Part shown: positions 17,609 through 26,956 of the stretch, piece after piece
Position numbering within the stretch: the stretch's first letter is position 1
How the letters are laid out: the number at the start of each line of letters is the position of its first letter
Program-made: the position numbers and the translations under genes
Notes under the pieces: generated by a model
Database searches by the model: none
Told to the model about the DNA's origin: nothing
The model's input: only the letters and a program-made list of their open reading frames with translations
From: Mycolicibacterium psychrotolerans
Lineage (GTDB): Bacteria > Actinomycetota > Actinomycetes > Mycobacteriales > Mycobacteriaceae
Length of the DNA stretch: 64,000 nt
Reading direction: 5' to 3'
Assembly: GCF_010729305.1 (NCBI RefSeq)
Contig: NZ_AP022574.1
Location: 4,588,001-4,652,000, forward strand

Positions 17609-18195
17609 GACTCGTCTCCGGGCTGCTCGCGAAGCTGCGCGAGCTTGGCCCATCGGGGATCGATCTGCTCATGGTGGTGTCCGGGCTCGGCGTCATCCAT
17701 CCGCACGCCGCACTCGGGACACAGTCCGGCGCAGTCGGGGGTGCACACCGGCGAGAACGGCAGCGCCAGCCCGATGGCGTCGATGACCGGCTGCTCGAGG
17801 TCGACGGCGTCGGTGCCGCCGTCGCGGCCGACCCGGGGCACCTCGTCCTCGTCGGTCGTCGCCTCGGTCGTGCTGTCGGGGTAGGCGAACAGCTCGGTCA
17901 GGTCGATCTCCACGTCGCCGGACACCGGCCGCAGGCACCGCGCGCACTCACCTTCGGTGGGCGCCGACACGCTGCCCGTGACGAGGACGCCTTCCGAGAC
18001 CGATTCCAGCCGGAGATCGAGGTGCATGGGCGCGCCCTGCGGCACGGCGATCAAATCCAGGCCGATCCGCGCCGGGCTGGGCACGGTGTCGTCGACGGTG
18101 ATCATCGAGCCGGGCCGCCTGCCGAGCCGGGAGATGTCGATGACCAGCGGCGACCGTGACCCCCGGCGCGCCGCGGCGTTAACGCGCGTCGCCAT
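17605..18195 (-). CDS. DUF177 (YceD-like) family protein
   Basis: This is a 196-residue protein of the YceD/DUF177 family, whose members are linked to 23S rRNA or ribosome metabolism in other bacteria. Two cysteine pairs are visible, CARC in the middle and CTPDCAGLCPECG near residue 165, suggesting metal binding. The C-terminus has DPRWAKLAQL, typical of the family. In many bacteria this gene is followed by rpmF, but here rnc follows directly with a GTGA overlap. The ATG at 18195 is the chosen start. Confidence 0.88.
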   Translation of the reverse strand: MATRVNAAARRGSRSPLVIDISRLGRRPGSMITVDDTVPSPARIGLDLIAVPQGAPMHLDLRLESVSEGVLVTGSVSAPTEGECARCLRPVSGDVEIDLTELFAYPDSTTEATTDEDEVPRVGRDGGTDAVDLEQPVIDAIGLALPFSPVCTPDCAGLCPECGVRMDDAEPGHHHEQIDPRWAKLAQLREQPGDES

Positions 18196-18263
18196 GGTCG
18201 TATCGTACGGCGGGCCTGACGGCGCCCGTGCGCCGCCTGTGCCGCCTGTGCCGCCGCCGGTCG

Positions 18264-19001
18264 CTAGCGGGCCGCGTAGTCGTGGGTGCCGGCGGCGGTC
18301 CGCAGCTGGTGACGGCCGCGGCCGACGGAGCGGATGGTGCCGTTGAGGAAGTCCTCGAATTCGGCGAGTTTGCTGTCGACGTAGATGTCGCACTCGCCGC
18401 GGAGCCGGTCGGCCTCAGCGTGGGCGGAGTCGATCATCCGGGTGGCCTCGGCGGTGGCGGTCGCGACGATCTCGGTCTGCGACACCAGCCGCTGCTGCTC
18501 CTTGATGCCTTCCTGAACGGCCTTCTCGTAGGCGAGGTTGCCGCTCTCGAGCAACCGGTCGGCCTCGGACTTGGCCCGTCCGGTGCTGGCTTCGTACTCC
18601 CGCTTGGCGGTCGCGGAGATGCGGGCCGCCTCTTCCCGGGCCTCGCCGACCATGCGCTCGCTGTGCTGGCGGGCCTCGGCGACCATGCGGTCGGCCTGTG
18701 CCTTCGCGTCGGCGAGCAGCCGGTCAGCCTCGGCGCGGGCGTGGTTGACCATCGAGTCGGCTTCTGCATTGGCCGTCGACACGGTGGATTCGGCGTGGTC
18801 CTTGGCCTCGCGGAGCAGCGTGTCCCGGGCGTCGAGCACGTCCTGGGCGTCGTCGAGCTCGCCGGGGATCGCATCCTTGATGTCGTCGATCAGCTCCAGG
18901 ACATCGCCGCGGGGAACCACGCATCCGGCCGTCATCGGCACGCCGCGGGCTTCTTCGACGATCGCGCCCAGTTCGTCGAGCGCTTCAAAAACTCGGTACA
19001 C
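18264..19001 (-). CDS. sepIVA: Septation protein SepIVA (DivIVA-like coiled coil)
   Basis: SepIVA is a mycobacterial DivIVA-domain protein needed for septation and involved in polar growth and cell-envelope membrane organisation. The 245-residue product is almost wholly coiled coil (about 45-220) with alanine/glutamate/arginine heptads such as AEADRLLADAKAQADRMVAEA. A short N-terminal segment (MYRVFEALDELGAIVEEA) precedes it. The GTG start is preceded by GAAGGGG with eight-base spacing. It lies between the hemerythrin-like and DUF177 genes, matching Rv2927c by order. Confidence 0.9.
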   Translation of the reverse strand: MYRVFEALDELGAIVEEARGVPMTAGCVVPRGDVLELIDDIKDAIPGELDDAQDVLDARDTLLREAKDHAESTVSTANAEADSMVNHARAEADRLLADAKAQADRMVAEARQHSERMVGEAREEAARISATAKREYEASTGRAKSEADRLLESGNLAYEKAVQEGIKEQQRLVSQTEIVATATAEATRMIDSAHAEADRLRGECDIYVDSKLAEFEDFLNGTIRSVGRGRHQLRTAAGTHDYAAR

Positions 19002-19101
19002 GGCGGCACCCCTTCAGGCGTAGTTGTTAGTGACCAGTGTGCCTGGTGTTACGCCTGTGACTGAGTTGCCCGCGCCGGTGTGTCGCGGTTGCGTGCGTGG
19101 G

Positions 19102-19668
19102 TCAGCGCAGCGCGGCGCTGATGGCGTCGCGGGCGCGGTCCAGCATGGAGGCGAACGGACCCACGGCGAAGTTCAATTTGGCCGACTCGACCCCGGGATG
19201 CGGGCGCGTGGGGGCGATCGCCTCGGCGGCCCGCACCGCCGCGGCGAGGCTTTTGAGCTCGTTCTCGTCGAGATCGCGCTTGAGTTTGGTGAACTCCTCG
19301 GTCTCCTCGCGCTCGGCGTGCTCGAGCACCGCCTCACGGAACGCGGTCAGTTCGGTGATGAACTCGTCGGAGCCGACGTCCATCGACTCCAGCTTGCTCA
19401 GTTGCTCCTTGGCCTCGTGCTCCTCGCGCAGGCGGGCGTCGACGACCTCGTCGCCGGCCGCACCGTCGTTGCGGGCCCGGGGGTGCACGACCATCTCCTC
19501 GGCCGTCTCGTGCACCGCGAGGAGCTGGCGGAGCTCGATGAACGCCTCCTCGCGGGCTTTCGTCCCGGAGGCTCCGAGCACCTCCTCGAACAGGTCCTTG
19601 ATCAGATTGTGCTGGTCACGCAGGAACGCGACGACGTCGTCGGTCGATTGCACGAATGTCTCAACCAC
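19102..19668 (-). CDS. Hemerythrin HHE-domain protein
   Basis: This is a 188-residue protein with a hemerythrin-like four-helix bundle that would bind a di-iron site. Candidate ligands are the histidines and glutamates in LRDQHNLIKDLFEEV, AVHETAEEMVVHPRA, REEHEAKEQL and VLEHAEREETEEF. A related M. smegmatis protein has been tied to peroxide sensitivity, from memory. The GTG at 19668 is chosen because GGAGG lies seven bases upstream, whereas the longer frame to 19722 has none. Monocistronic on its face. Confidence 0.85.
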   Translation of the reverse strand: MVETFVQSTDDVVAFLRDQHNLIKDLFEEVLGASGTKAREEAFIELRQLLAVHETAEEMVVHPRARNDGAAGDEVVDARLREEHEAKEQLSKLESMDVGSDEFITELTAFREAVLEHAEREETEEFTKLKRDLDENELKSLAAAVRAAEAIAPTRPHPGVESAKLNFAVGPFASMLDRARDAISAALR

Positions 19669-19752
19669 GGCAGTACCTCCGTCGGGGCGGGATGGGTGAT
19701 GTGCGGCGCGGGGCTGTCGCACCTGCGTGTTACCTACCCGCCGACGGACGGC

Positions 19753-20229
19753 TCAACCGCGCAGCTTGGCTTGCAACCGGGCGTTGACGGCGGCGGGCAG
19801 CAGCTCGGACACGTCGCCGCCCAGTGTGGCGACCTCCTTGGCCAGCGACGACGACACGAACGAGTACTGCGGCGTGGTGGCGACGAAGAACGTGTCGACA
19901 CCGGCGATGTGCTTGTTCATCTGCGCCATCTGCAGCTCGTACTCGAAATCGGTGCCTGTGCGCAGACCCTTGACGATGGCGGTGAGGCCGCGATTCTTGA
20001 CGAAGTCCACGACCAGGCCCTGACCGGACTCCACCCGCAGATTCGGCAGATGGCCGGTGGACTCCACGATCATCTCGATGCGCTCGTCGAGGTCGAACAT
20101 GCCCTTCTTGGCCGGGTTGACCAGAATCGCGACCACGACCTCGTCGAACTGGGCGGCAGCGCGCTCGAAGATGTCGATGTGCCCCAGCGTCACCGGATCG
20201 AAGGATCCCGGGCACACCGCTCCGCTCAT
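19753..20229 (-). CDS. coaD: Phosphopantetheine adenylyltransferase
   Basis: CoaD adenylylates 4'-phosphopantetheine to dephospho-CoA, the penultimate step of coenzyme A synthesis. The 158-residue product shows the nucleotidyltransferase motif CPGSFDPVTLGHIDI and the C-terminal TTPQYSFVSSSLAKEVA segment. The ATG at 20229 directly precedes SGAVCPGSFDP and fits the family length; the longer frame to 20298 is not needed. Downstream of rsmD, as in most bacteria. Confidence 0.97.
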   Translation of the reverse strand: MSGAVCPGSFDPVTLGHIDIFERAAAQFDEVVVAILVNPAKKGMFDLDERIEMIVESTGHLPNLRVESGQGLVVDFVKNRGLTAIVKGLRTGTDFEYELQMAQMNKHIAGVDTFFVATTPQYSFVSSSLAKEVATLGGDVSELLPAAVNARLQAKLRG

Positions 20230-20260
20230 GGAGGTCGACGCTAGCAGCGGCAACCGGCCG

Positions 20261-20815
20261 TCAGGCGCGCTGGGCGAGCTCGACACGTGTGTCGCCATAG
20301 CGGCGGGCCTTCCACGCGATCCACCCGTCGGGCCAGTCGATCTGCGGGACCGACGTGGGCCGCTCGACGACGACGACCGACCCGTCGGCCACCCAACCGT
20401 GGTCGGCCAGCGCGGCGACGAGGCCAGTCACCTCCCCGGTGGTGACCGCGTACGGCGGGTCGGCGAGCACCAGGTCCGCCGGTGCGCCGGCCGCTCCGGC
20501 GACGACGGCGGCCACCGGTGCGCGGCGCACGGTCGCCCCCCGCGCACCCAGCGAGGCGATGTTGCGTTCGATCACCGCGGCGGCTCGCGCATCGGATTCG
20601 ACGAACAGCGCCGAGCGGGCCCCGCGCGACAGCGCCTCCAGCCCGAGTGCTCCCGATCCGGCATAGAGGTCGACGACGTCGATGCCGGTGAAGTCGATGC
20701 GCACCGCCAGCAGGTTGAACAACGACTCCCGCACCCGGTCGGTGGTGGGGCGGGTGCCGTGCTGGGGCACCGCGATGCGGCGCCCCCCGAACTCGCCGGC
20801 GATGATGCGGCTCAG
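20261..20815 (-). CDS. rsmD: 16S rRNA (guanine966-N2)-methyltransferase RsmD, probable CTG start
   Basis: RsmD methylates G966 of 16S rRNA using S-adenosylmethionine. Motifs are DLYAGSGALGLEALSRGA (SAM-binding) and LVLADPPYAV (catalytic DPPY). The conserved N-terminus SRIIAGEFGGRRI is encoded in frame upstream of the first canonical start (GTG 20770), but the only plausible initiator there is CTG at 20815, which overlaps the pyc stop as CTGA. With that start the protein is 184 residues, the usual length. If translation began at GTG 20770 the conserved RIIAG segment would be lost. Confidence 0.85.
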   Translation of the reverse strand: MSRIIAGEFGGRRIAVPQHGTRPTTDRVRESLFNLLAVRIDFTGIDVVDLYAGSGALGLEALSRGARSALFVESDARAAAVIERNIASLGARGATVRRAPVAAVVAGAAGAPADLVLADPPYAVTTGEVTGLVAALADHGWVADGSVVVVERPTSVPQIDWPDGWIAWKARRYGDTRVELAQRA

Positions 20816-23800
20816 GTGACGACCACCAGCAGGTCCCCGCCCTCGACCTGTGCCGTGGCCGACACCGCCACCCGGGTCACCGCGCCCGCCTTGGGCGCGG
20901 TGATGGCGGCTTCCATCTTCATCGCCTCGATCGTCGCGATCGTCTGGCCGGCCTCGACGGTGTCGCCCTCGGCGACGTTGACCGTGACCACGCCGGCGAA
21001 CGGCGCCGCGACGTGGTCGGCGTTGGTGCGGTCGGCCTTCTCGGCGGCGGGCACATCGCTGGCGACGCTGCGGTCACGGACCACGACCGGGCGCAGCTGG
21101 CCGTTGATGATGCACATGACCGTGCGCATACCCCGCTCGTCGGGATCGGAAATGGCCTCCATCCCGATCAGCAACTCCACCCCCCGCTCGAGCGTGACGC
21201 GGTGCTCGTCGCCGTGACGCAGGCCGTAGAAGAACTGGTTGGCCGACAGACTGGAGGTGTCGCCGTACACCTCACGGTGTGCCTCGTACTCCTTCGTCGG
21301 GCCCGGGAACAGCAGCCGGTTCAACGTCGCCTGCCGGGCGGGCCCGGCCTGCGTGAGGGCCTGCTCGTCCTCCTCGCTCAACGGGGTCGACGGCTTGGCC
21401 GGGGCGCGCCCGGCCAGCGCCTTGGTGCGCAGCGGTTCCGGCCAGCCGCCCGGCGGATCGCCGAGCTCACCACGCAGGAACCCGATCACCGAGTCGGGGA
21501 TGTCGAATTTGTCCGGCTCGGCGGCGAACTCGTCGGCGGTGATGCCGGCACCGACCAGGGCCAGGGCCAGATCGCCGACCACCTTCGACGACGGGGTCAC
21601 CTTGACCAGCCGGCCCAGGATCCGGTCGGCGCCCGCGTAGGCGGCCTCGATCGCCTCGAAGCGGTCCCCGAGCCCCAGCGCGATGGCCTGCTGGCGCAGG
21701 TTCGACAACTGGCCCCCGGGGATCTCGTGGGTGTACACGCGCCCGCTTGGCGTGGTGGGGCCGGACTTGGCGACGTCGAAGGGCGAGTAGACCTTTCGCA
21801 GCGCCTCCCAGTAGGGCTCCAGATCGCACACCGCCGACAGCGACAGGCCGCTGTCGTACTCGGTGTGGGCGGTGGCCGCGACGATGGAGCTCAACGCCGG
21901 CTGGCTGGTGGTGCCCGCCAGGGGCGCCGACGCCCCGTCGACCGCATTGGCCCCGGCCTGCCAGGCGGCCAGATAGGTGGCCAGCTGCCCGCCCGGGGTG
22001 TCATGGGTGTGCACGTGCACCGGCAGGTCGAATCTGCTGCGCAGCGCACCGACCAGTGTCGCCGCGGCCTGCGGGCGCAGCAGGCCGGCCATGTCCTTGA
22101 TCGCGAGCACGTGCGCACCGGCGTCGACGATCTGCTCGGCCAGCTTGAGGTAGTAGTCGAGCGTGTAGAGGTTCTCCCCCGGATCCGACAGGTCCCCGGT
22201 GTAGCTCATCGCGACTTCGGCGACGGCCGTTCCGGTTTCGCGCACCGCGTCGATCGCGGGCCGCATCGAGTCGACGTTGTTGAGCGCGTCGAAGATCCGG
22301 TAGATGTCGATGCCGGTCGCCGTGGCCTCCTGCACGAAGGCGTGCGTCACCGACTCCGGGTAGGGCGTGTACCCCACCGTGTTGCGCCCGCGCAGCAGCA
22401 TCTGCAGGCAGATGTTGGGCACCGCCTCGCGCAGCGCGGCCAGCCGCTCCCACGGATCTTCCTTCAGAAAGCGCAGTGCCACATCGTAAGTGGCGCCACC
22501 CCAGCATTCGATCGAGAGCAACTGCGGGGTCAGCCGGGCGATGTAGGGCGCCACCATCAGCAGCCCCGAGGTGCGGATGCGGGTGGCCAGCAGCGACTGA
22601 TGGGCATCGCGGAACGTGGTGTCGGTGACGCCCACCGACTTCGATTCGCGCATCCACCGGGCGAACGCCTCGGGTCCGACCTCGGTGAGCAGGTGCTTGC
22701 TGCCGCGCGGCGGCATCGTGTCGAGATCGATCTGCGGCAGCTTGTCGTGCGGGTACACCGTCGAGGTTCTGGGCCCGTGCGGCTGGTTGACCGTCACGTC
22801 GGCGAGGTAGTTCAGGATCTTGGTGCCGCGGTCGGCGGGCGATCGCGCGGTCAGCAGGTAGGGCCGGTCGTCGATGAACGAGGTGTTGACCCGCCCCGCA
22901 CGGAAATCCGGATCGTCGATCACCGCCTGCAGGAACGGGATGTTGGTCGACACCCCGCGGACCCGGAACTCGGCCAGCGCCCGGTGCGCCCGGGCCACCG
23001 CGGTGTCGAAATCCCTTCCGCGACAGGTCAGTTTGACCAGCATGGAGTCGAAGTGGGCACCGATCTCGGCGCCCAGGTGCGCGCCGCCGTCGAGGCGGAT
23101 GCCCGCCCCGCCCGGCGACCGGTAGGCGGTGATCCTGCCCGAGTCGGGCCGGAAACCGTTGGCCGGATCCTCGGTGGTGATCCGGCACTGCAGCGCGAAA
23201 CCCCTTGGCGCGGTCAGCATGTCCTGGCTCAGTCCCAGATCGGCCAGCGTCTCGCCCGACGCGATGCGCAGCTGGCTGGCCACCAGGTCCACATCGGTGA
23301 TCTCCTCGGTGACCGTGTGCTCGACCTGGATACGCGGGTTGCATTCGATGAACACGTGATGGCCGCGCTCGTCGAGCAGGAATTCGACGGTCCCGGCGCA
23401 GGAGTAGCCGATCTCGCGCGCGTAGGCGACCGCGTCGTCACAGATGCGTTGCCGGAGCTCCGGGGGCATGTTCGGCGCGGGCGCCAGCTCGATCACCTTC
23501 TGGTGACGACGCTGAACGCTGCAGTCCCGCTCGAACAGGTGCATGACGTGGCCGTCGGTGTCCGCGAGGATCTGCACCTCGATATGGCGGGGGTTGAGAA
23601 CCGCCTGCTCGAGGTACACGGTCGGATCGCCGAACGCCGACTCCGCTTCCCGGCTGGCGGCCTCGATCGCCTCGGGCAACGCGGCGGGATCGGTGACCCG
23701 GCGCATGCCGCGGCCGCCGCCCCCGGAGACGGCCTTGACGAACAGCGGAAACTCCAGGTCGCGCGCGGCGGCGACCAGCTCGTCGACCGACGACGACGGC

Positions 23801-24216
23801 GCCGACGAGGTCAGCACCGGCAGGCCGGCTGCGCGGGCGGCCTCGATCGCGCGCGCCTTGTTGCCCGTCAGCTCGAGGACGTCGGCGCTGGGCCCGACGA
23901 ACGTGATGCCGTTCGCGGCGCAGGCCGCGGCGAGTTCGGGATTCTCCGAGAGGAACCCGTAGCCGGGGTAGACCGCGTCGGCGCCGGCCTCGAGGGCCAC
24001 CCTCATGATCTCGTCGACCGACAGGTAGGCGCGGACGGGATGGCCCATGTCGCCGATCTGATAGGACTCGTCGGCCTTCAACCGGTGCAGTGAATTGCGG
24101 TCCTCGTACGGGTACACCGCAACGGTCGCGATGCCCATTTCGTACGCGGCGCGGAACGCACGGATGGCGATCTCACCGCGGTTGGCAACGAGGACTTTTG
24201 TAATCTGACCGGCCAC
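20812..24216 (-). CDS. pyc: Pyruvate carboxylase
   Basis: This biotin enzyme carboxylates pyruvate to oxaloacetate (anaplerosis). The 1134-residue chain has a biotin carboxylase domain (1-460) with the ATP-grasp loop SGGGGRGMRRV and HIEVQILAD. The carboxyltransferase domain (about 530-820) carries DTTFRDAHQSLLATRIR, and GLLRPQAA is part of its barrel. A pyruvate carboxylase tetramerisation region follows. The C-terminal biotinyl domain has AIEAMKMEA, whose lysine is biotinylated. Start is GTG. The stop overlaps the putative rsmD start, so the two are likely co-transcribed. Confidence 0.98.
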   Translation of the reverse strand: MAGQITKVLVANRGEIAIRAFRAAYEMGIATVAVYPYEDRNSLHRLKADESYQIGDMGHPVRAYLSVDEIMRVALEAGADAVYPGYGFLSENPELAAACAANGITFVGPSADVLELTGNKARAIEAARAAGLPVLTSSAPSSSVDELVAAARDLEFPLFVKAVSGGGGRGMRRVTDPAALPEAIEAASREAESAFGDPTVYLEQAVLNPRHIEVQILADTDGHVMHLFERDCSVQRRHQKVIELAPAPNMPPELRQRICDDAVAYAREIGYSCAGTVEFLLDERGHHVFIECNPRIQVEHTVTEEITDVDLVASQLRIASGETLADLGLSQDMLTAPRGFALQCRITTEDPANGFRPDSGRITAYRSPGGAGIRLDGGAHLGAEIGAHFDSMLVKLTCRGRDFDTAVARAHRALAEFRVRGVSTNIPFLQAVIDDPDFRAGRVNTSFIDDRPYLLTARSPADRGTKILNYLADVTVNQPHGPRTSTVYPHDKLPQIDLDTMPPRGSKHLLTEVGPEAFARWMRESKSVGVTDTTFRDAHQSLLATRIRTSGLLMVAPYIARLTPQLLSIECWGGATYDVALRFLKEDPWERLAALREAVPNICLQMLLRGRNTVGYTPYPESVTHAFVQEATATGIDIYRIFDALNNVDSMRPAIDAVRETGTAVAEVAMSYTGDLSDPGENLYTLDYYLKLAEQIVDAGAHVLAIKDMAGLLRPQAAATLVGALRSRFDLPVHVHTHDTPGGQLATYLAAWQAGANAVDGASAPLAGTTSQPALSSIVAATAHTEYDSGLSLSAVCDLEPYWEALRKVYSPFDVAKSGPTTPSGRVYTHEIPGGQLSNLRQQAIALGLGDRFEAIEAAYAGADRILGRLVKVTPSSKVVGDLALALVGAGITADEFAAEPDKFDIPDSVIGFLRGELGDPPGGWPEPLRTKALAGRAPAKPSTPLSEEDEQALTQAGPARQATLNRLLFPGPTKEYEAHREVYGDTSSLSANQFFYGLRHGDEHRVTLERGVELLIGMEAISDPDERGMRTVMCIINGQLRPVVVRDRSVASDVPAAEKADRTNADHVAAPFAGVVTVNVAEGDTVEAGQTIATIEAMKMEAAITAPKAGAVTRVAVSATAQVEGGDLLVVVT

Positions 24217-24245
24217 GGTTCACCTTAACCGGCGGCGTGGGCCGA

Positions 24246-24881
24246 TCAGATCAGTGTCGACCAGTAGTTCCAGAACCGTTCCAGGATCAACAGGATGACC
24301 GCGGTGAACCACAGCGCCACCAGAGACCAGCGCCACGTGTACACCGCGCGCACCACGGCGTTGCCGCTGCGCTGCGGCTGCAGCGCGATCGAGGTGGCGA
24401 CCACCAGCAGCGGGACCGTCACGCTCCACACCACCATGCAGTACGGGCAGAGCGCCCCGATGCGGTACAGGCTCTGGAAGATCAGCCAGTGCACGAACAC
24501 AGCGCCCAGTAGCGATCCGACCGCCAGCCCCGCCCAGTACCAGCGGGGCAGCGCGACCTTCGCAACGGCCAGCACGCCGGTCACCACGACCACGGCGAAG
24601 GACACGATGCCGATCAGCGGGTTCGGGAAGCCGAACACCGAGGCCTGCGGGGTGATCATCACCGAGCCGCAGGACAGCACCGGGTTGATGCTGCAGCTGG
24701 GCACGTAGTCGGGGTTGATCAGGATCTCGATCTTCTCGATCGTCAGCGTCATCGCCGCGGTGAGACCGACGACCCCTGCGATGAGAACCCACCACGCGCT
24801 ACGACGTGGTACCGCGACACCGCCCGGCTCGCCGGCCGACGGATCGGTCTGCTCGACGGGTCCGGTCGCGGTGACGGTCAT
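24246..24881 (-). CDS. Vitamin K epoxide reductase family membrane protein
   Basis: This is a 211-residue VKOR protein with four to five transmembrane helices. Bacterial VKOR reoxidises periplasmic DsbA-like proteins and passes electrons to quinones. The loop cysteines PSCSINPVLSCGS and the active-site pair in ALCPYCMVVW are present. Its start overlaps the stop of the DsbA-like gene as ATGA, which fits a two-gene oxidative folding unit as in Rv2968c/Rv2969c. Confidence 0.94.
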   Translation of the reverse strand: MTVTATGPVEQTDPSAGEPGGVAVPRRSAWWVLIAGVVGLTAAMTLTIEKIEILINPDYVPSCSINPVLSCGSVMITPQASVFGFPNPLIGIVSFAVVVVTGVLAVAKVALPRWYWAGLAVGSLLGAVFVHWLIFQSLYRIGALCPYCMVVWSVTVPLLVVATSIALQPQRSGNAVVRAVYTWRWSLVALWFTAVILLILERFWNYWSTLI

Positions 24882-25645
24882 GACGCGGGCACCGGCGCGG
24901 GGGCGGGCGGGGCGGCCTCGAGGCCCGGCACGTCACCCACGATCGTGCGGATCTTGCCGACGAGTTCCTCAGGGGTGCTGTATTGGTAATCCTCGCCGTT
25001 GATCCGGATGGTCGGCGTCGCCTTGATGCCGGTGGCGCCGGCGAGCCCGTTCACCATGTCGACGAAGCGGCCCTTCTCGATGCACTCGGGCACGGTTCCG
25101 GCGGCGCCGGCCTGCCGGGCCACCTCGACCAGCCGGGCGTTGTCCGGATAGCTGGCCCCGGTCTCGCTGGGCTGCTGGGCGTAGAGCGCGGCGTGGAATC
25201 TGCGGAACGCGTCGTTGGACTCCTCGGCCACGCAGTACGCCGCGCCACCGGCGCGCGACGGATAGTTCTGGTTCTGCGGACGGTCCAGGATGCTGACCAT
25301 GTAGTAGTCGGCGGCGATGACGCCGGCGTCGACGAGCTTGTTGATCGTGGGCCCGAACTGCTGCTCGAAGGCACCGCAGTGCGGGCACAGGAAGTCCTCG
25401 TACATCGACACGACGGCCTTGGGCTCGTCGGTGCCTTCCTTCTTGATCACACTCGACGACGCGACGCGGATGGACTTGGTCTCGCCCGCGGTGGGCTGGT
25501 CATCGGCCGACATCACGATGTAGAGCACCAAGACGACCGCGAAGATCACCACGACCGAGGTCAGACCGATCTGCACGAGCAGGTTGCGCTTGCGGTCGGC
25601 TGCCTTCAGGTCGTACCGCGCGTTCTTCTTGGGTTTGGTGGCCAC
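24878..25645 (-). CDS. DsbA-like thioredoxin-fold membrane-anchored protein
   Basis: This is a 255-residue disulfide oxidoreductase with an N-terminal transmembrane anchor (about 25-45) and an extracytoplasmic thioredoxin-like domain. The active-site motif CPHC is at residues 87-90 in YEDFLCPHCGAFEQQFG. A second cysteine pair (AYCVAEES and GTVPECIEKG) is visible. The C-terminus has ATPTIRINGEDY, with the cis-proline loop, and a proline/alanine-rich tail. It pairs with the overlapping VKOR gene, its probable reoxidant. Start is GTG. Confidence 0.93.
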   Translation of the reverse strand: MATKPKKNARYDLKAADRKRNLLVQIGLTSVVVIFAVVLVLYIVMSADDQPTAGETKSIRVASSSVIKKEGTDEPKAVVSMYEDFLCPHCGAFEQQFGPTINKLVDAGVIAADYYMVSILDRPQNQNYPSRAGGAAYCVAEESNDAFRRFHAALYAQQPSETGASYPDNARLVEVARQAGAAGTVPECIEKGRFVDMVNGLAGATGIKATPTIRINGEDYQYSTPEELVGKIRTIVGDVPGLEAAPPAPAPVPAS

Positions 25646-25678
25646 GGGACACAGAGTACCGGCGCCGTGCGGTGCACC

Positions 25679-26791
25679 TCAGCCAACGCGGCTCAGATGG
25701 GCGCGCATAGCCGAGATCATGTCGGCGGTGGCCGTGGCGCTGGCGCCCCCGAGCGGGAAGAAATTGGCGAAGCCGTGCACCACCGAGCCGTACTCCCGGT
25801 AGTCGACCGGGGTGCCCGCCGCGCGCAGCGCGTCGGCGTAATGCCTGCCCTCGTCGCGCAGCGGATCGAAGCCGGCGGTGACCAGCAACGCCGGCGCCAG
25901 GTCCGAGTGGTCGGCGGCCAGCAGCGGGGACACGTCCGGATGGGTGCCGTCGACCCTTGCGCCGTCGAGGAACCGGGCGGTGAACCAGTCCATGTCGCGC
26001 TGGGTGAGGAAGAAGCCGTTGGCGAACAGGGTTCGCGACCGGGTCGACGCGCCGTGGTCGGTGACGGGATAGAGCAGCAGCTGCAGCGCCGGTGCGGGTG
26101 CGCCCTCGGCGCGCGCCCGCAGCGACACCACCGCCGACAGGTTCCCGCCGGCGCTGTCGCCGCCGACGGCCACCCGCCGGGGGTCGGCGCCGAGCGCGGC
26201 GGCGTTGTCGCGGGCCCACAGGTAGGCGGCGTAGGCGTCGTCGGCGCCCGCAGGCGCCTTGTGCTCGGGGGCGAGCCGGTAGTCGACCGACAGCACGTGC
26301 ACCGCGCCGGAGCGGCAGATCTCTCGGCACAGGTCGTCGTGAGTGTCGAGGCTGCCGATCACGTGGCCCCCGCCGTGATAGAAGACCAGCAGCGGTGCGT
26401 CCGGCTCGTTCGTGCGGTAGTGCCGGGCCCGGATCGGGCCGACGGCGCCGGACACCGTCAGGTCGGTCACCTCGGGAACCGGGATCCGACGGTGGTAACT
26501 GGCGGCCAGCAGCTCGAGCTGGGTGCGGGCGGCGTCGACGTCGTCGTCGGCCACCAACCCGTCGAGGCCGAGCGCCTGCTGGCCGGCGAGCATCAGGTGC
26601 AGCGTGGTGTCGAGCGTGTTGCCGTCCAAGGTGATCGAGCGGCCGCCCAGCAGCGCCCGCTTCACCCGATGCGGGATGCGGGGCAGCCCGCGCAGCGTGA
26701 CGCCGGCCACCGCGTTCGCCACGGCGTCGCGCCGGCGGACCGCGCGGACAGGGCCTGCGGCGGGTCGCTCACTGGTCACGCTGGAGGTCAT
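25679..26791 (-). CDS. Alpha/beta-hydrolase, HSL-type lipase/esterase (LipN-like)
   Basis: This 370-residue esterase is of the hormone-sensitive lipase family. The oxyanion motif HGGGHVIG and the nucleophile elbow GDSAGGN are clear. The catalytic Asp is probably in DPLRDEG, and the histidine in VVHGFANF. No signal peptide is evident. I chose ATG 26791 because AAGGAG lies just upstream; the frame extends to 26830 without a ribosome site. By position it corresponds to lipN (Rv2970c), but the substrate is not readable from sequence. Confidence 0.9.
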   Translation of the reverse strand: MTSSVTSERPAAGPVRAVRRRDAVANAVAGVTLRGLPRIPHRVKRALLGGRSITLDGNTLDTTLHLMLAGQQALGLDGLVADDDVDAARTQLELLAASYHRRIPVPEVTDLTVSGAVGPIRARHYRTNEPDAPLLVFYHGGGHVIGSLDTHDDLCREICRSGAVHVLSVDYRLAPEHKAPAGADDAYAAYLWARDNAAALGADPRRVAVGGDSAGGNLSAVVSLRARAEGAPAPALQLLLYPVTDHGASTRSRTLFANGFFLTQRDMDWFTARFLDGARVDGTHPDVSPLLAADHSDLAPALLVTAGFDPLRDEGRHYADALRAAGTPVDYREYGSVVHGFANFFPLGGASATATADMISAMRAHLSRVG

Positions 26792-26872
26792 GGGGTGCTC
26801 CTTCTTCTCAGCCGAACCCTGATCCGCCACCGGCGACGCGGCATGGCGCTGATTAGGTGCGGTCTCCCTGCG

Positions 26873-26882
26873 GCAATATAGT
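26873..26882. promoter_or_regulatory. Overlapping divergent -10 elements (tentative)
   Basis: TATAGT at 26877-26882 is a good -10 for the aldo/keto reductase gene, and its complement offers TATATT for the divergent esterase. No convincing -35 is seen. About 70 bases of leader follow on the plus strand, with a CCGGGC/GCCCGG hairpin at 26900-26923. Confidence 0.35.
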
Positions 26883-26956
26883 CATCGAAGCCGACGGCAC
26901 CGGGCCTGTGTGCCTGTGCCCGGCGAACGAGCATCCACTTCAGCAAAGAAGGTGTC

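Noticed and set aside
18231..18258. Short gccgcctgt direct repeats between sepIVA and the DUF177 gene
   Set aside because: Only about three 9-base units in GC-rich intergenic DNA; too short to be meaningful.
21013..24093. Plus-strand open frame of 1026 codons
   Set aside because: It is the antisense of pyruvate carboxylase, whose domains are all recognisable.
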